Of a stretch of 35,691 nucleotides of DNA, positions 22,811-29,833 are shown piece by piece. The DNA is from an uncultured Eggerthellaceae bacterium. Its GTDB lineage: Bacteria; Actinomycetota; Coriobacteriia; Coriobacteriales; Eggerthellaceae. The notes beneath the pieces are model-generated. The model ran no database searches, was not told the origin of the DNA, and worked only from the letters and a program-made list of their open reading frames with translations. Location: contig CANOHY010000021.1 of the NCBI GenBank assembly GCA_947565915.1, positions 1 to 35,691 on the forward strand, in the 5' to 3' direction. Numbering within the stretch: position 1 is the stretch's first letter; every line of letters starts with the position of its first letter. The position numbers and the translations under genes were made by a program.

Positions 22811-24904
22811 ATGGCCGATGATGCCCGATCAGCCAACACGAACGCAAGCATCGAAGCCGAGGAGCGGGCACATCTGGCGGAGGTTATGGACCAGGCGCGT
22901 TTCGCCTATGCTGCGGCCGAGGCGCTGCTGGACCGAACCGATGCATCCTACGACGAAGTGGCCAAGCACCTAGTGAGCGTGCGCGGTGAGATGGATGGCC
23001 ATGAGATGAAGCTCAACAAGCTCGAGCTCATTCGAATGGGACGCCAGGCTGGGTTGGCAGAGGAGTCGAAGGAGCGCTTAGCCAAGGTGCTGCAATCTCC
23101 CTACTTTGCGCGAGTTGATTTTGCCGACCAGGGCGAAGATGTGCCTCAGGCTTCCTATATCGGGCGCTTTGCCTTCACGTGGGATGGCAAGCCCGTGGTG
23201 TCGGATTGGCGCTCGCCCATAGCCGAGCTGTTCTACGATTTCGACCTCGGCGTCGCCTCGTTCGAAACGCCAGCGGGAAGGCGTCAGGGCACGCTCTCGC
23301 TCAAGCGGCAGCTTCGCATAGAAGATGGCCAGCTGATCTATGCCGTTGATTCCACCTCGTCGGCGCAAGACGAGATACTCGCCTTAGAGCTCTCGCGTAG
23401 CACCGAGCCGCGCATGCGCACCATCGTTTCATCTATCCAACGCGAGCAGAATGCGATCATTCGTAGCGAACAAGAGGGAACGCTTCTGATTCAGGGAGTG
23501 GCCGGCTCGGGAAAGACGTCGATCGCCCTTCATCACATCGCTTACCTGCTCTATCGCCATAAGGACACGCTGAGCTCGCGCAACGTTGCGATTATCTCTC
23601 CCAGCCGCGTATTCTCCGACTACATTGGAAACGTGCTGCCCGAGCTTGGCGAGGAGCCCGTTCAGCAATGGGGCATGCACGAGCTCGCCTCTTCGCTACT
23701 GAAGGGCATCGTAGAGATTCAAAGCGTCCTTCCCTTCGAGGGCGACGAGACTTCCGAACGATTCATGCGGGCGAACATTAAGTCGGGAGCGGAGTTCGCC
23801 GAATCGTTGGTCGAGTTTCTAGACCGCGCGCTTGCCGCCGAGGGGGCGGCTGACCTTTTCAAAGGAGCAGATCTGCAGGTTGGCGACAACCAAGTGGAAG
23901 CGCAGTGGCTCGACGAGCGGTTCCGCAGCTATGCGCCCATACCCATCAACGAGCGCCTGGAGCTCATGGCCGAGGACATCCTGCACGAGGCTCATGGCCT
24001 CTCGCATGGTTTCAAGGTGGATGAGCTGCCAGGTCAAAAGCAAGTGGAGAAGCAGTTGCAGCGCATGCTGGTGGCAAGGAATCCCGTTGCGCTCTACAAG
24101 CGCTTCTTGGACCAAAGCGAATCGAAGAGCTTGTTCGAGCAGCCTGCGAAGGGTGCCATCGAATGGGAGGACGCGTTTCCCTTGGTGCTCTGCCGCCTGG
24201 TGTTCGACGGGCGCGACGATATGCCGCAGATTGCCTCCATCCGGCATCTCGTGATCGACGAGATGCAAGACCTCAGCTTCGCACAGCATGTTGCCATCGC
24301 TCGATTGTTCCCTGGCGACAAGACGATTTTGGGAGATGTGAATCAGCTAGTGGATGGTCGACTAGCCGTGGATGATGAGAAGGTGCGCCAATGCTATCCC
24401 GGAAGCAGGCTGGTAAGGCTCATGCGCGGATATCGCTCGAGCTACGAGATCAATCAGCTAGCGCAGCGCGTCAAGCCCATTCCGGGCTTCGAAAGCGTTG
24501 AGCGACATGGCGAGCAGCCAAGCTTCGTTCAATGCGGCGATACGCGCGGAACCCTTGTGGCCATCTCCGATGCCATCGAGCGCTTTCGCCAGTCGGGTCA
24601 GCGTAACTTGGGGATCATCTGCAAAAGCGACATGCTCGCCGAGCGCTATGGCCAGCTGCTTGCGCTCGACCACGACGTTTCGGTGCTCACTGATCAAACC
24701 GCAGAGTTCCCTAATGGCATCGTGGTGAGCTCCATCCGCTTGGCAAAGGGGCTGGAGTTCGATGAAGTGGTGCTATTGGATGCCGATTCGTCGCTGTATA
24801 GCACGGAAGCGGATCGCAACCTGCTCTATGTGGCCATCACTAGGGCCCTTCATCGCTTGACGGTCCTTTACCGTCGAGAGCTCTCGCATCTTTTCGGACG
24901 ATAG
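22811..24904 (+). CDS. helD: RNA polymerase recycling ATPase HelD (UvrD-like superfamily 1)
   Basis: A 697-residue HelD/HelR-type motor that removes stalled or post-termination RNA polymerase from DNA using ATP, and in some actinobacteria protects against rifamycins. The N-terminus (about 1-95) is a long charged alpha-helical arm, as in HelD proteins that probe the polymerase secondary channel. Next comes the DWRSPIAELFYDF block (about 132-144), conserved in HelD. The Walker A motif GVAGSGKTS is at 229-237, the Walker B region reads VIDEMQDLS, and helicase motifs near the end include KGLEFDEVVLLDAD and LLYVAITRALHRL. The ATG follows GGGAGAG. Length fits the family. The upstream trio appears unrelated; a hairpin follows the stop. 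Confidence 0.92.
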   Translation: MADDARSANTNASIEAEERAHLAEVMDQARFAYAAAEALLDRTDASYDEVAKHLVSVRGEMDGHEMKLNKLELIRMGRQAGLAEESKERLAKVLQSPYFARVDFADQGEDVPQASYIGRFAFTWDGKPVVSDWRSPIAELFYDFDLGVASFETPAGRRQGTLSLKRQLRIEDGQLIYAVDSTSSAQDEILALELSRSTEPRMRTIVSSIQREQNAIIRSEQEGTLLIQGVAGSGKTSIALHHIAYLLYRHKDTLSSRNVAIISPSRVFSDYIGNVLPELGEEPVQQWGMHELASSLLKGIVEIQSVLPFEGDETSERFMRANIKSGAEFAESLVEFLDRALAAEGAADLFKGADLQVGDNQVEAQWLDERFRSYAPIPINERLELMAEDILHEAHGLSHGFKVDELPGQKQVEKQLQRMLVARNPVALYKRFLDQSESKSLFEQPAKGAIEWEDAFPLVLCRLVFDGRDDMPQIASIRHLVIDEMQDLSFAQHVAIARLFPGDKTILGDVNQLVDGRLAVDDEKVRQCYPGSRLVRLMRGYRSSYEINQLAQRVKPIPGFESVERHGEQPSFVQCGDTRGTLVAISDAIERFRQSGQRNLGIICKSDMLAERYGQLLALDHDVSVLTDQTAEFPNGIVVSSIRLAKGLEFDEVVLLDADSSLYSTEADRNLLYVAITRALHRLTVLYRRELSHLFGR

Positions 24905-24905
24905 T

Positions 24906-24936
24906 GCCCGTCGCCGACGTGCCTGTCGGTTCGGGC
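24906..24936 (+). terminator. Terminator-like hairpin after helD
   Basis: Outer arms GCCCG (24906-24910) and CGGGC (24932-24936) and inner arms CCGAC (24914-24918) and GTCGG (24925-24929) form a two-part stem with a 6-nt loop, beginning 2 nt after the stop codon. There is no T-run, so it would be of the non-canonical kind common in GC-rich actinobacteria. Confidence 0.42.
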
Positions 24937-25020
24937 GCTTCGCCGACGCCCCAGAGGGCAGCCGGTCGCGCGCCTGCGCCAGCTGCGCTCGCAAGCTCGA
25001 TGCGCTGGCATTCCGGTCAT

Positions 25021-25034
25021 TTCGCGATCGCGAA
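25021..25034. promoter_or_regulatory. Perfect 14-bp palindrome TTCGCGATCGCGAA
   Basis: A perfect dyad about 75 nt before the secreted-protein ATG, in the promoter region of the sigma-factor cassette. It contains the GCGATCGC octamer. It could be an operator; the 14-bp perfect symmetry is well above what short random palindromes give. Between it and the start lies a TATAAG hexamer (25070-25075) without a matching -35 (the nearest TTGCAA, 25041-25046, is 23 bp away). Confidence 0.4.
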
Positions 25035-25107
25035 GAAAAGTTGCAAGGATTCGCGCTTGCCAATCGTGTTATAAGTGAAGGCGAGAATAGCGAGAAAGGC
25101 GCTTAGG

Positions 25108-25554
25108 ATGAAAAAGGGAATGATCGCACTTCTGGTTCTGGCTTGCTGCGCGGCATTGGCAGTTCCCACGTTGGCCTTTGCGGAAGGGGAGGTCTCGGTG
25201 GCAGTGCCGGGGGCGGCATCCGTGCAACCGGCGCAATGCCTGGGCTATGTCGATGCCGACGGCAATGGCGTTTGCGACAACTACGAATCGGGGCATTGCG
25301 CTAGCCAAGGCGCCGGTCAGGGCAATGGCCTCGGGCAAGGGCAGGCCATCGGAGCGGGCCAGGGAAGCGCATCGTGCCTTGGCTACGTCGATGCCAACGG
25401 CGATGGCGTTTGCGACAATCGCGGCCAGGGATACGGCGCGGGCAACGGCAGCTCCGGCTCGGGATACGGGCAAGGCTTCGGGGCCGGCCAAGGAGCGCAG
25501 GGCTGCCCGAGGGGCTTCGGCGGCGGATACCACCATGGCGGGCGTCACTGCTAG
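25108..25554 (+). CDS. Secreted Gly-rich protein with two calcium-loop-like repeats
   Basis: A 148-residue exported protein of unknown function. A signal peptide (about 1-26, ending near AFA) is followed by two copies of a 15-residue unit, CLGYVDA[DN]G[ND]GVCDN, at 44-58 and 90-104. The first reads as a full 12-residue EF-hand loop: Asp49, Asp51, Asn53, Gly54, Asp57, Glu60. The second keeps the early ligands but has Gly at the last position. Both resemble Excalibur-type DxDxDGxxC loops. Between and after them are Gly/Gln/Ser-rich stretches, ending in GGYHHGGRHC. Eight cysteines remain in the mature part. The ATG at 25108 has GAGAAAGG upstream. The sigma gene starts 23 nt after the stop, so it heads that cassette. 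Confidence 0.8.
   Translation: MKKGMIALLVLACCAALAVPTLAFAEGEVSVAVPGAASVQPAQCLGYVDADGNGVCDNYESGHCASQGAGQGNGLGQGQAIGAGQGSASCLGYVDANGDGVCDNRGQGYGAGNGSSGSGYGQGFGAGQGAQGCPRGFGGGYHHGGRHC
25237..25419 (+). repeat. Two direct copies of a 15-codon calcium-loop-like unit
   Basis: The unit occupies 25237-25281 and 25375-25419 within the secreted protein gene. The two copies differ at a handful of bases, and the encoded peptides at only two residues, which suggests duplication with selection on the loop. Confidence 0.75.
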
Positions 25555-25577
25555 GTTCGGCTCGAGGGATCTCAGCG

Positions 25578-26069
25578 TTGCGCGATGACGAGGACATCGA
25601 AAGGGCCATGGAGCGCTATGGCTCGACCGTGTGGCGGGTTTGCCTCGGGTTCTTCCGCTCTCGACAGGATAGCGAAGATGCTTTTCAGGAAACGTTCGTG
25701 AAGTATGCCCTTTCGTCGGAGGTCGTCTTTGCCGATGATGATCATCGCAAGGCATGGCTCATACGCGTCGCATCGAACGTCTGCCGCGATATGCTGCGGG
25801 CGTCATGTCGCAAGGATTCATCCCTCGAAGACGAGGAGGACGCTTGGCAGTTGGCGTCCTCCGATAGCGACAGCCAGCCCGATTCCCGTCATCTCGAGGT
25901 GCTCGAAGCATTTCGCTCCTTGGACGACCCGCCTCGATTTCCCTTGTACCTCGCCCTTTACGAAGGGTACTCGGCACCCGAGATCGCCAAGATGCTCGAT
26001 GCTCCGGTGAACACCGTCTACTCTTGGATCTCCCGAGGCCGCAAAGCATTGAAGGAGGCCTTGTCGTGA
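25578..26069 (+). CDS. ECF-type RNA polymerase sigma factor
   Basis: A 163-residue sigma-70 family factor lacking regions 1 and 3. Region 2 covers about residues 11-75 (RYGSTVWRVCLGFFRSRQDSEDAFQETF and KAWLIRVASNVCRDMLR are the core-binding and -10 helices). Region 4 covers about 108-160, with the helix-turn-helix YSAPEIAKMLDAPVNTVYSWISRGR that reads the -35. The start is uncertain: the TTG at 25578 gives the usual N-terminal length and has GAGGGAT upstream; an ATG at 25608 with GAAAGG would shorten it by 10 residues. The 3' end overlaps the anti-sigma start (GTGA). The secreted repeat protein lies 23 nt upstream, so all three genes probably share a transcript and may be under the factor's own control. 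Confidence 0.9.
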   Translation: MRDDEDIERAMERYGSTVWRVCLGFFRSRQDSEDAFQETFVKYALSSEVVFADDDHRKAWLIRVASNVCRDMLRASCRKDSSLEDEEDAWQLASSDSDSQPDSRHLEVLEAFRSLDDPPRFPLYLALYEGYSAPEIAKMLDAPVNTVYSWISRGRKALKEALS

Positions 26070-26992
26070 ACGACAACGAACTCGAAGATCGCGTGCGCGA
26101 GGCTTTCGACAGCTTCGAGGTCCCGCCGCTCTTGCTTGCCAAGGCAAGAGAATCGATACGCTCTTCGGAAGAGGAATCGGCCGAGGCGGATAGCGCTCGG
26201 GAATCGGGCATGTCCTCCTCGTCGTCTGCAAAGGTCGTTCGCCTCGAGTCCCGAGCGCGACATGACGCCGACGAGCCAAGCCAAGCCGTTACGGGAAAGC
26301 GCATCCAGCCGCGCTTGCGCAATCGCCTCATCGGAGCAGTTGCGGCATGCCTTGTTGCCATCGTTGCCCTCTTCGGCGTGGTGCGGCTTGGCACGGAGCC
26401 CACGGCGTTCGTGGGCATCGACATCAATCCTTCCATCGAGCTGCAGGTCAATCGCTTCGATACGGTGATAGCCGTTGAGGGCATGAACGAGGACGGGCGC
26501 GCGATGGCGGCCGATCTGGCGCTCGCCGGGCTTCCCTTCGACGAGGCTCTCGAGGCCATTGCCTCAAGCGATGGGCTGGCTGCCTATCTCGACGACGATG
26601 GCTTCATTGCCCTAAGCGTTTCCTCCGACGACAAGGCCCAAGAGCAGAAGCTCATGGGACAAGGCGAAGCCTGCCTGGCAAGCCTTCCCTTGGAAGGCTC
26701 GTGCGATGCGGTTTCGATGGCCTTTCGCGAAGAGGCCCATGCTCGCGGCATGGGGTGCGGCCGCTATGCGGCGGCCTTGGAGCTCGCATCCATCGACGAT
26801 TCCGTGAGCTTGGACGATTGCGCGCATCTCACCATGAGGCAGCTGCGCGACCGCATCGCGCAATGTTGCGGGGATGCGGGCAGTGGCGAAGGCGACGGGA
26901 CTGCCGCTTCTGGTCACGGGCAAGGGCATGGCCTCGCAGCTGGGGACGATTCGGGCTCCGCGGGCATGCATCATCGCTGGCGCCGTTCCTGA
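26066..26992 (+). CDS. RsgI-like membrane-spanning anti-sigma factor
   Basis: A 308-residue single-pass membrane protein. An acidic cytoplasmic N-terminal part (1-85) should bind the adjacent sigma factor. One membrane segment (about 87-107) leads to an extracytoplasmic domain that opens AFVGIDINPSIELQVNRFD (about 114-132) with NEDG at 141-144. This is the signature of the RsgI middle domain, in which autocleavage at Asn-Pro has been described; here that bond is Asn121-Pro122. The rest is acidic and helical, ending in a Gly/His/Gln-rich tail (GHGQGHG, HHRW) resembling the tail of the secreted protein two genes upstream. The GTG start at 26066 overlaps the sigma stop and has a GAAGGAGG site. 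The cytoplasmic part is not clearly like the standard RsgI N-terminal domain. Confidence 0.82.
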   Translation: MNDNELEDRVREAFDSFEVPPLLLAKARESIRSSEEESAEADSARESGMSSSSSAKVVRLESRARHDADEPSQAVTGKRIQPRLRNRLIGAVAACLVAIVALFGVVRLGTEPTAFVGIDINPSIELQVNRFDTVIAVEGMNEDGRAMAADLALAGLPFDEALEAIASSDGLAAYLDDDGFIALSVSSDDKAQEQKLMGQGEACLASLPLEGSCDAVSMAFREEAHARGMGCGRYAAALELASIDDSVSLDDCAHLTMRQLRDRIAQCCGDAGSGEGDGTAASGHGQGHGLAAGDDSGSAGMHHRWRRS

Positions 26993-26997
26993 TGCGC

Positions 26998-27056
26998 GGG
27001 CGAACGCGAGGCCCTGCTTCGCCCAAGCGTGCCGCGAGCTGCAGGCGAATCGCCTG
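26998..27056. terminator. Two hairpins between convergent anti-sigma and band-7 genes
   Basis: The 99-nt convergent gap holds GGGCGAA/TTCGCCC (26998-27004 with 27018-27024, 13-nt loop) and the near-continuous palindrome CAGGCGA-A-TCGCCTG (27042-27056). Neither has a T-run. Their location between converging genes suggests bidirectional termination. Confidence 0.45.
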
Positions 27057-27091
27057 ACCGGCCCAGTCCAAGCCCTTTCGAGGCGTTGGCG

Positions 27092-28093
27092 CTAGTCTGC
27101 CGTGCCAGCGCCCTGCGCATCGTCGCTGGCAGGGCGGGGATCCCGCCCACGGCTGAACCCCTCGGAAAATGCGCTCGGGATGACGAGGGTGCCATTCGAC
27201 TTCTTCACGCCTTCGGAGAGCAGATGCATGGACCGCAGGTCGAAGGCCATCTCGTCCTTGCGGTAGACCTCCGTTGCATCCAAGAGCATCTCTGCCACAT
27301 CGCGCTCGACTTCGGCCAGGACGATGCGCGCATCCTTCTCTCGCTCGGCCTTGGCTGCTGCGGCCATGTCGCATTGCAGCTCCTTGGGAATCACGATATC
27401 GCGGATTTCGACGGATAGGACGGACACGCCCCATGTGGTCGTCTTCTCCTCGATCTTGTTCTTGAGCTCCTGGTCGAGCTTGTCGCGGTGAACGGTTATG
27501 TCCGAGATGTTCTTGCGGCCGATGGCGTCGCGCAGTGCCGTTTGCGCGGCAATGGACACGGCATCGTAGTAGTTCTCGACCTCGAGGCATGCCTTCTCGG
27601 CATCCCAGACCATCCAGAACACCGCTGCGTCCACGTTCACGGGGACGAGGTCGGAGGTCAGCGTTTCCTCTGCCGAGAATCCCGTGAGCATGATGCGCAT
27701 GTCAGCGCGCAGCGCGACATGCTCGATGAACGGAATGACCAGGAACAGCCCCGGCCCTGCGTTGCGATTGTACGAACCGAGCCTGAGGATGACCACTTGC
27801 TCCCATTGCGATGCGATGCGCATGGTCGAGGCTGCAAGGATGGCAACTGCGAAGCCGATGCAGAGCGTCCAGATGTTCACCTCGCCCATAACGAGGTAGC
27901 CGATTACCATGGCCAAGGCGAATGCTATGACGAAAACGACCGCAGAGAAGATCTGCGGTGCGTTGTCGCTTGGCTGCCGAGAGTGGGGCGAATTGATCGC
28001 CTCGATATCGTTGCCGCGCGCGCTTCTGGCCGAGTTCCTTGATGCTCCCTTGCTCCCGAAGCCGTCCTTCTTGCGCTTGCTAGACCGTCCCAT
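27092..28093 (-). CDS. Band-7/SPFH domain membrane protein (slipin-like)
   Basis: A 333-residue prohibitin/stomatin-type protein that probably forms membrane-associated oligomers. A basic N-terminus (1-45) precedes two hydrophobic segments (about 47-71 and 74-95), then the SPFH domain: QWEQVVILRLGSYNRNAGPGLFLVIPFIEHV is the typical opening, and a VPVNVDAAVFWMVWDAEKA segment matches stomatin/slipin proteins. A charged helical coiled-coil part (AAAAKAEREKDARIVLAEVERD) follows. No NfeD-like protease partner gene is adjacent, unlike many bacterial slipins. The ATG overlaps the GntR stop by 14 nt, so translation is coupled to that regulator. Its client is unknown. Confidence 0.88.
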   Translation of the reverse strand: MGRSSKRKKDGFGSKGASRNSARSARGNDIEAINSPHSRQPSDNAPQIFSAVVFVIAFALAMVIGYLVMGEVNIWTLCIGFAVAILAASTMRIASQWEQVVILRLGSYNRNAGPGLFLVIPFIEHVALRADMRIMLTGFSAEETLTSDLVPVNVDAAVFWMVWDAEKACLEVENYYDAVSIAAQTALRDAIGRKNISDITVHRDKLDQELKNKIEEKTTTWGVSVLSVEIRDIVIPKELQCDMAAAAKAEREKDARIVLAEVERDVAEMLLDATEVYRKDEMAFDLRSMHLLSEGVKKSNGTLVIPSAFSEGFSRGRDPRPASDDAQGAGTAD

Positions 28094-28517
28094 ATCGCTG
28101 CCTTTCTTCTTCGGCCGCTCTTGCTTCGCTATCCAATCGCTCTATTATCTCGATGAGGTGGTTGCGGATATCCTGGTAGGACATGCCGCACGATCGGTAC
28201 TGCTGCAGGCAGTTCTCGAAAAGGGCGTTGGCGGCTTCGAGGTCTTCGTTCTCGGGCGAGATGTTCTGCTGCACGAACATGCCCCTGCCGCGCACGGACA
28301 CGATGAGGTCGGACAGTTCGAGGTCGCGATAGGCTTTCGTCACGGTGTTGTAGTTGATGTTCGCATTCGCCGCCAGGCTTCGCACGCTGGGCAATTGGCT
28401 TCCGGCAGCGAAATGTCCCGTGCGAATCAAGTAGGCGATGCGGTTTCGCAGCTGTGCCCATATGGGCAGATCCGACGTTTCGTCAACGCGGAATATCGTA
28501 TTGTCCGAGTCGTTCAT
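28080..28517 (-). CDS. GntR-family regulator, YtrA type
   Basis: A 145-residue repressor-type protein. The winged helix-turn-helix covers about residues 8-76, with the family's signature LPIWAQLRNRIAYLI (start) and LPSVRSLAANANINYNTVTKAYRDLE (recognition region). The C-terminal part is only a short helical dimerisation tail with no ligand-binding domain, which identifies the YtrA subfamily; these usually control adjacent membrane or transport genes. The ATG at 28517 has GAGAGC upstream, and longer in-frame forms run into the NrfD-like gene in another frame. It follows the NrfD-like gene by 61 nt and overlaps the band-7 gene by 14 nt. A likely target is the ATACTA/TAGTAT-containing region between the NrfD-like gene and the Dms cluster. 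Confidence 0.9.
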   Translation of the reverse strand: MNDSDNTIFRVDETSDLPIWAQLRNRIAYLIRTGHFAAGSQLPSVRSLAANANINYNTVTKAYRDLELSDLIVSVRGRGMFVQQNISPENEDLEAANALFENCLQQYRSCGMSYQDIRNHLIEIIERLDSEARAAEEERQRYGTV

Positions 28518-28578
28518 AGCACTTGCTCTCGCTATAGGTGGGCCGGTCGTTTCTCGGCAAAGGGATAGGTAGCACATA

Positions 28579-29475
28579 TTAGTATACCCCGCAAGTGATG
28601 ATGAGGAAGCGCAAGAGCAATCCACCGCATAGACAAAAAGCATCGGCGACGGGCATCGTGGCGCTCCCTCGTCGCGAAAGCGCCGCGAATTCGCAGACTG
28701 CAGGGATGACCAGGCCGAAGCCGACCACGCCGACGATGGCAACGGGCAGGATGTCGGGGGAGAGGAGCCTCTCGCAGGCGTTGGCAGCTGCAGGGTTGGC
28801 GAATGCGGCGCGCACGAACAGCGCGAGCGATATGGCTTCCACGGCGAGGGCCGCGAGGTGGCATATGTGGAACACGCGAATCGTCTTCGAGAAGAGCAGG
28901 TGCTCGTTTGCGAAGTAGTTCGCCAAGAGCGTGAGCGCAAGGCCGCACGACAGCGAGGAACTGGCGAAAAGGAGCACGATGACCCAGTTGCTCCAAAAGG
29001 CGATGCCGACGTTGCTCATGAGGAAAGCGCCCGTGTACGTCATGATGGCAACGGATGCGATGCAGCATGCGACGCACAGGGCTCGGTGGGCGCGCCCGTT
29101 CAGGATGCGAAGCTGGAACGCCGACTTGAGGGCAAGCAGGCCTCCTATGACCAGCTCTGCGAGAAGCGATATCGACCCGAAGGTGAGAACGGTGGCATGG
29201 GGGTACAGAAATATGTAGAGCGCGCGCTCGGGCACTCCCAGATCCCAGAGCAAGAATAGCATCGAGAGGATGAGCAGCAGCAGGCAAAGCGTGTACATTC
29301 GCGCCCGAAACGACTTGAATGCTCGGCTCACGCGCCAGCTGCGAGCGGCGGGAGCGGAAGGGACCAGGGCATCGCCGGCGAGCGAATACGCCAGATCGCA
29401 TGCGGCCATCACGAGAAAGCCGCCTGCAGCGGTGCCGCCGAGGAACAGGTACGCTATGATCAATGGTCCGTACAC
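28579..29475 (-). CDS. NrfD/PsrC-like quinol-interacting membrane subunit
   Basis: A 298-residue polytopic membrane protein with about eight hydrophobic segments. The opening YGPLIIAYLFLGGTAAGGFLV is typical of NrfD/PsrC family proteins, which move electrons between the quinone pool and an iron-sulfur partner in polysulfide, nitrite or molybdoenzyme complexes. The GTG at 29475 is chosen for the GAGAAGGA site and the family-like N-terminus. It is an orphan: no iron-sulfur or catalytic gene shares its strand, but the divergent cluster encodes both. It may be an alternative quinol module for that cluster, or it may serve a complex encoded elsewhere. The GntR regulator follows on the same strand. 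Confidence 0.86.
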   Translation of the reverse strand: MYGPLIIAYLFLGGTAAGGFLVMAACDLAYSLAGDALVPSAPAARSWRVSRAFKSFRARMYTLCLLLLILSMLFLLWDLGVPERALYIFLYPHATVLTFGSISLLAELVIGGLLALKSAFQLRILNGRAHRALCVACCIASVAIMTYTGAFLMSNVGIAFWSNWVIVLLFASSSLSCGLALTLLANYFANEHLLFSKTIRVFHICHLAALAVEAISLALFVRAAFANPAAANACERLLSPDILPVAIVGVVGFGLVIPAVCEFAALSRRGSATMPVADAFCLCGGLLLRFLIITCGVY

Positions 29476-29522
29476 GTCATCCTTCTCATTGCGGCAGCGC
29501 TTCTGCGGATTGGTCGCAGGGA

Positions 29523-29551
29523 ATTATGTCACATTTCTCCTGTTAATGAAA
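29523..29551 (-). promoter_or_regulatory. Promoter of the NrfD-like gene
   Basis: On the minus strand TTTCAT (29551 down to 29546) and CATAAT (29528 down to 29523) are 17 bp apart, with the start codon about 50 nt downstream. Good -10, weak -35. Confidence 0.45.
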
Positions 29552-29557
29552 TACCAG

Positions 29558-29587
29558 TTGACCATACTAGTGAATCGGTATAGTATG
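29558..29587 (+). promoter_or_regulatory. Promoter with overlapping 25-bp operator for the Dms-type cluster
   Basis: TTGACC (29558-29563) and TAGTAT (29581-29586) are 17 bp apart. The inverted repeat CATACTA-N11-TAGTATG (arms 29563-29569 and 29581-29587) spans this core, so a bound dimer would block it. A second TAGTATA word lies at 28580-28586, just before the YtrA-type gene. Confidence 0.6.
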
Positions 29588-29829
29588 ACACCATCGGATG
29601 AACGGGCATCTTGCGGCCGCGAAGTGGATGACCGTTCGATGTAGGGCAAGCAAAGCGAATGCTTGCTCGGTTGCAACAGAGGGAGGCACGAGAGGGCAAC
29701 GAGACTTTAGAGGGAAGGATCTTGTTGTCCAGCATCATCTCTTGATAGGGACCTGGGAAACCGAAGGGAGAGGGGGTACCTTATGATTCAAGAGAGATTC
29801 GCCGTTCTCGGGGGAGGAGGTTGCGATCT
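29588..29829 (+). other. Long 5' leader of the Dms-type cluster, with hairpin
   Basis: From the promoter to the first gene there are about 240 nt. A hairpin of GGGCAAGCA and TGCTTGCTC (29644-29652 with 29660-29668, one G-T pair, 7-nt loop) lies early in it, followed by purine-rich sequence. No known riboswitch consensus, including the molybdenum-cofactor RNA, could be recognised. A 16-codon frame ends at the first gene's start. Confidence 0.5.
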
Positions 29830-29833
29830 GTGA
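29783..29833 (+). CDS. Possible 16-codon leader peptide
   Basis: ATG at 29783 has a GGGAGAGGGGG ribosome-like site and encodes MIQERFAVLGGGGCDL. Its stop (TGA, 29831-29833) overlaps the GTG start of the ferric-reductase-like gene, and its GGGGAGGAGG codons double as that gene's ribosome site. Translating it would therefore affect translation of the next gene. It may simply be chance; there is no family to compare. Confidence 0.25.
   Translation: MIQERFAVLGGGGCDL

Noticed and set aside
26829..27590. A 253-codon minus-strand frame bridging the anti-sigma and band-7 genes
   Set aside because: It crosses the convergent gap with its hairpins and overlaps both real genes out of frame.
29598..29786. 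A 62-codon frame in the Dms-cluster leader, ending in ATGA with the 16-codon frame
   Set aside because: No ribosome site before its ATG and a composition unlike the real genes; kept only as part of the leader description.
29588..29829. Molybdenum-cofactor riboswitch in the Dms leader
   Set aside because: Sought because of the molybdoenzyme, but the conserved core could not be found; only a simple hairpin is present.
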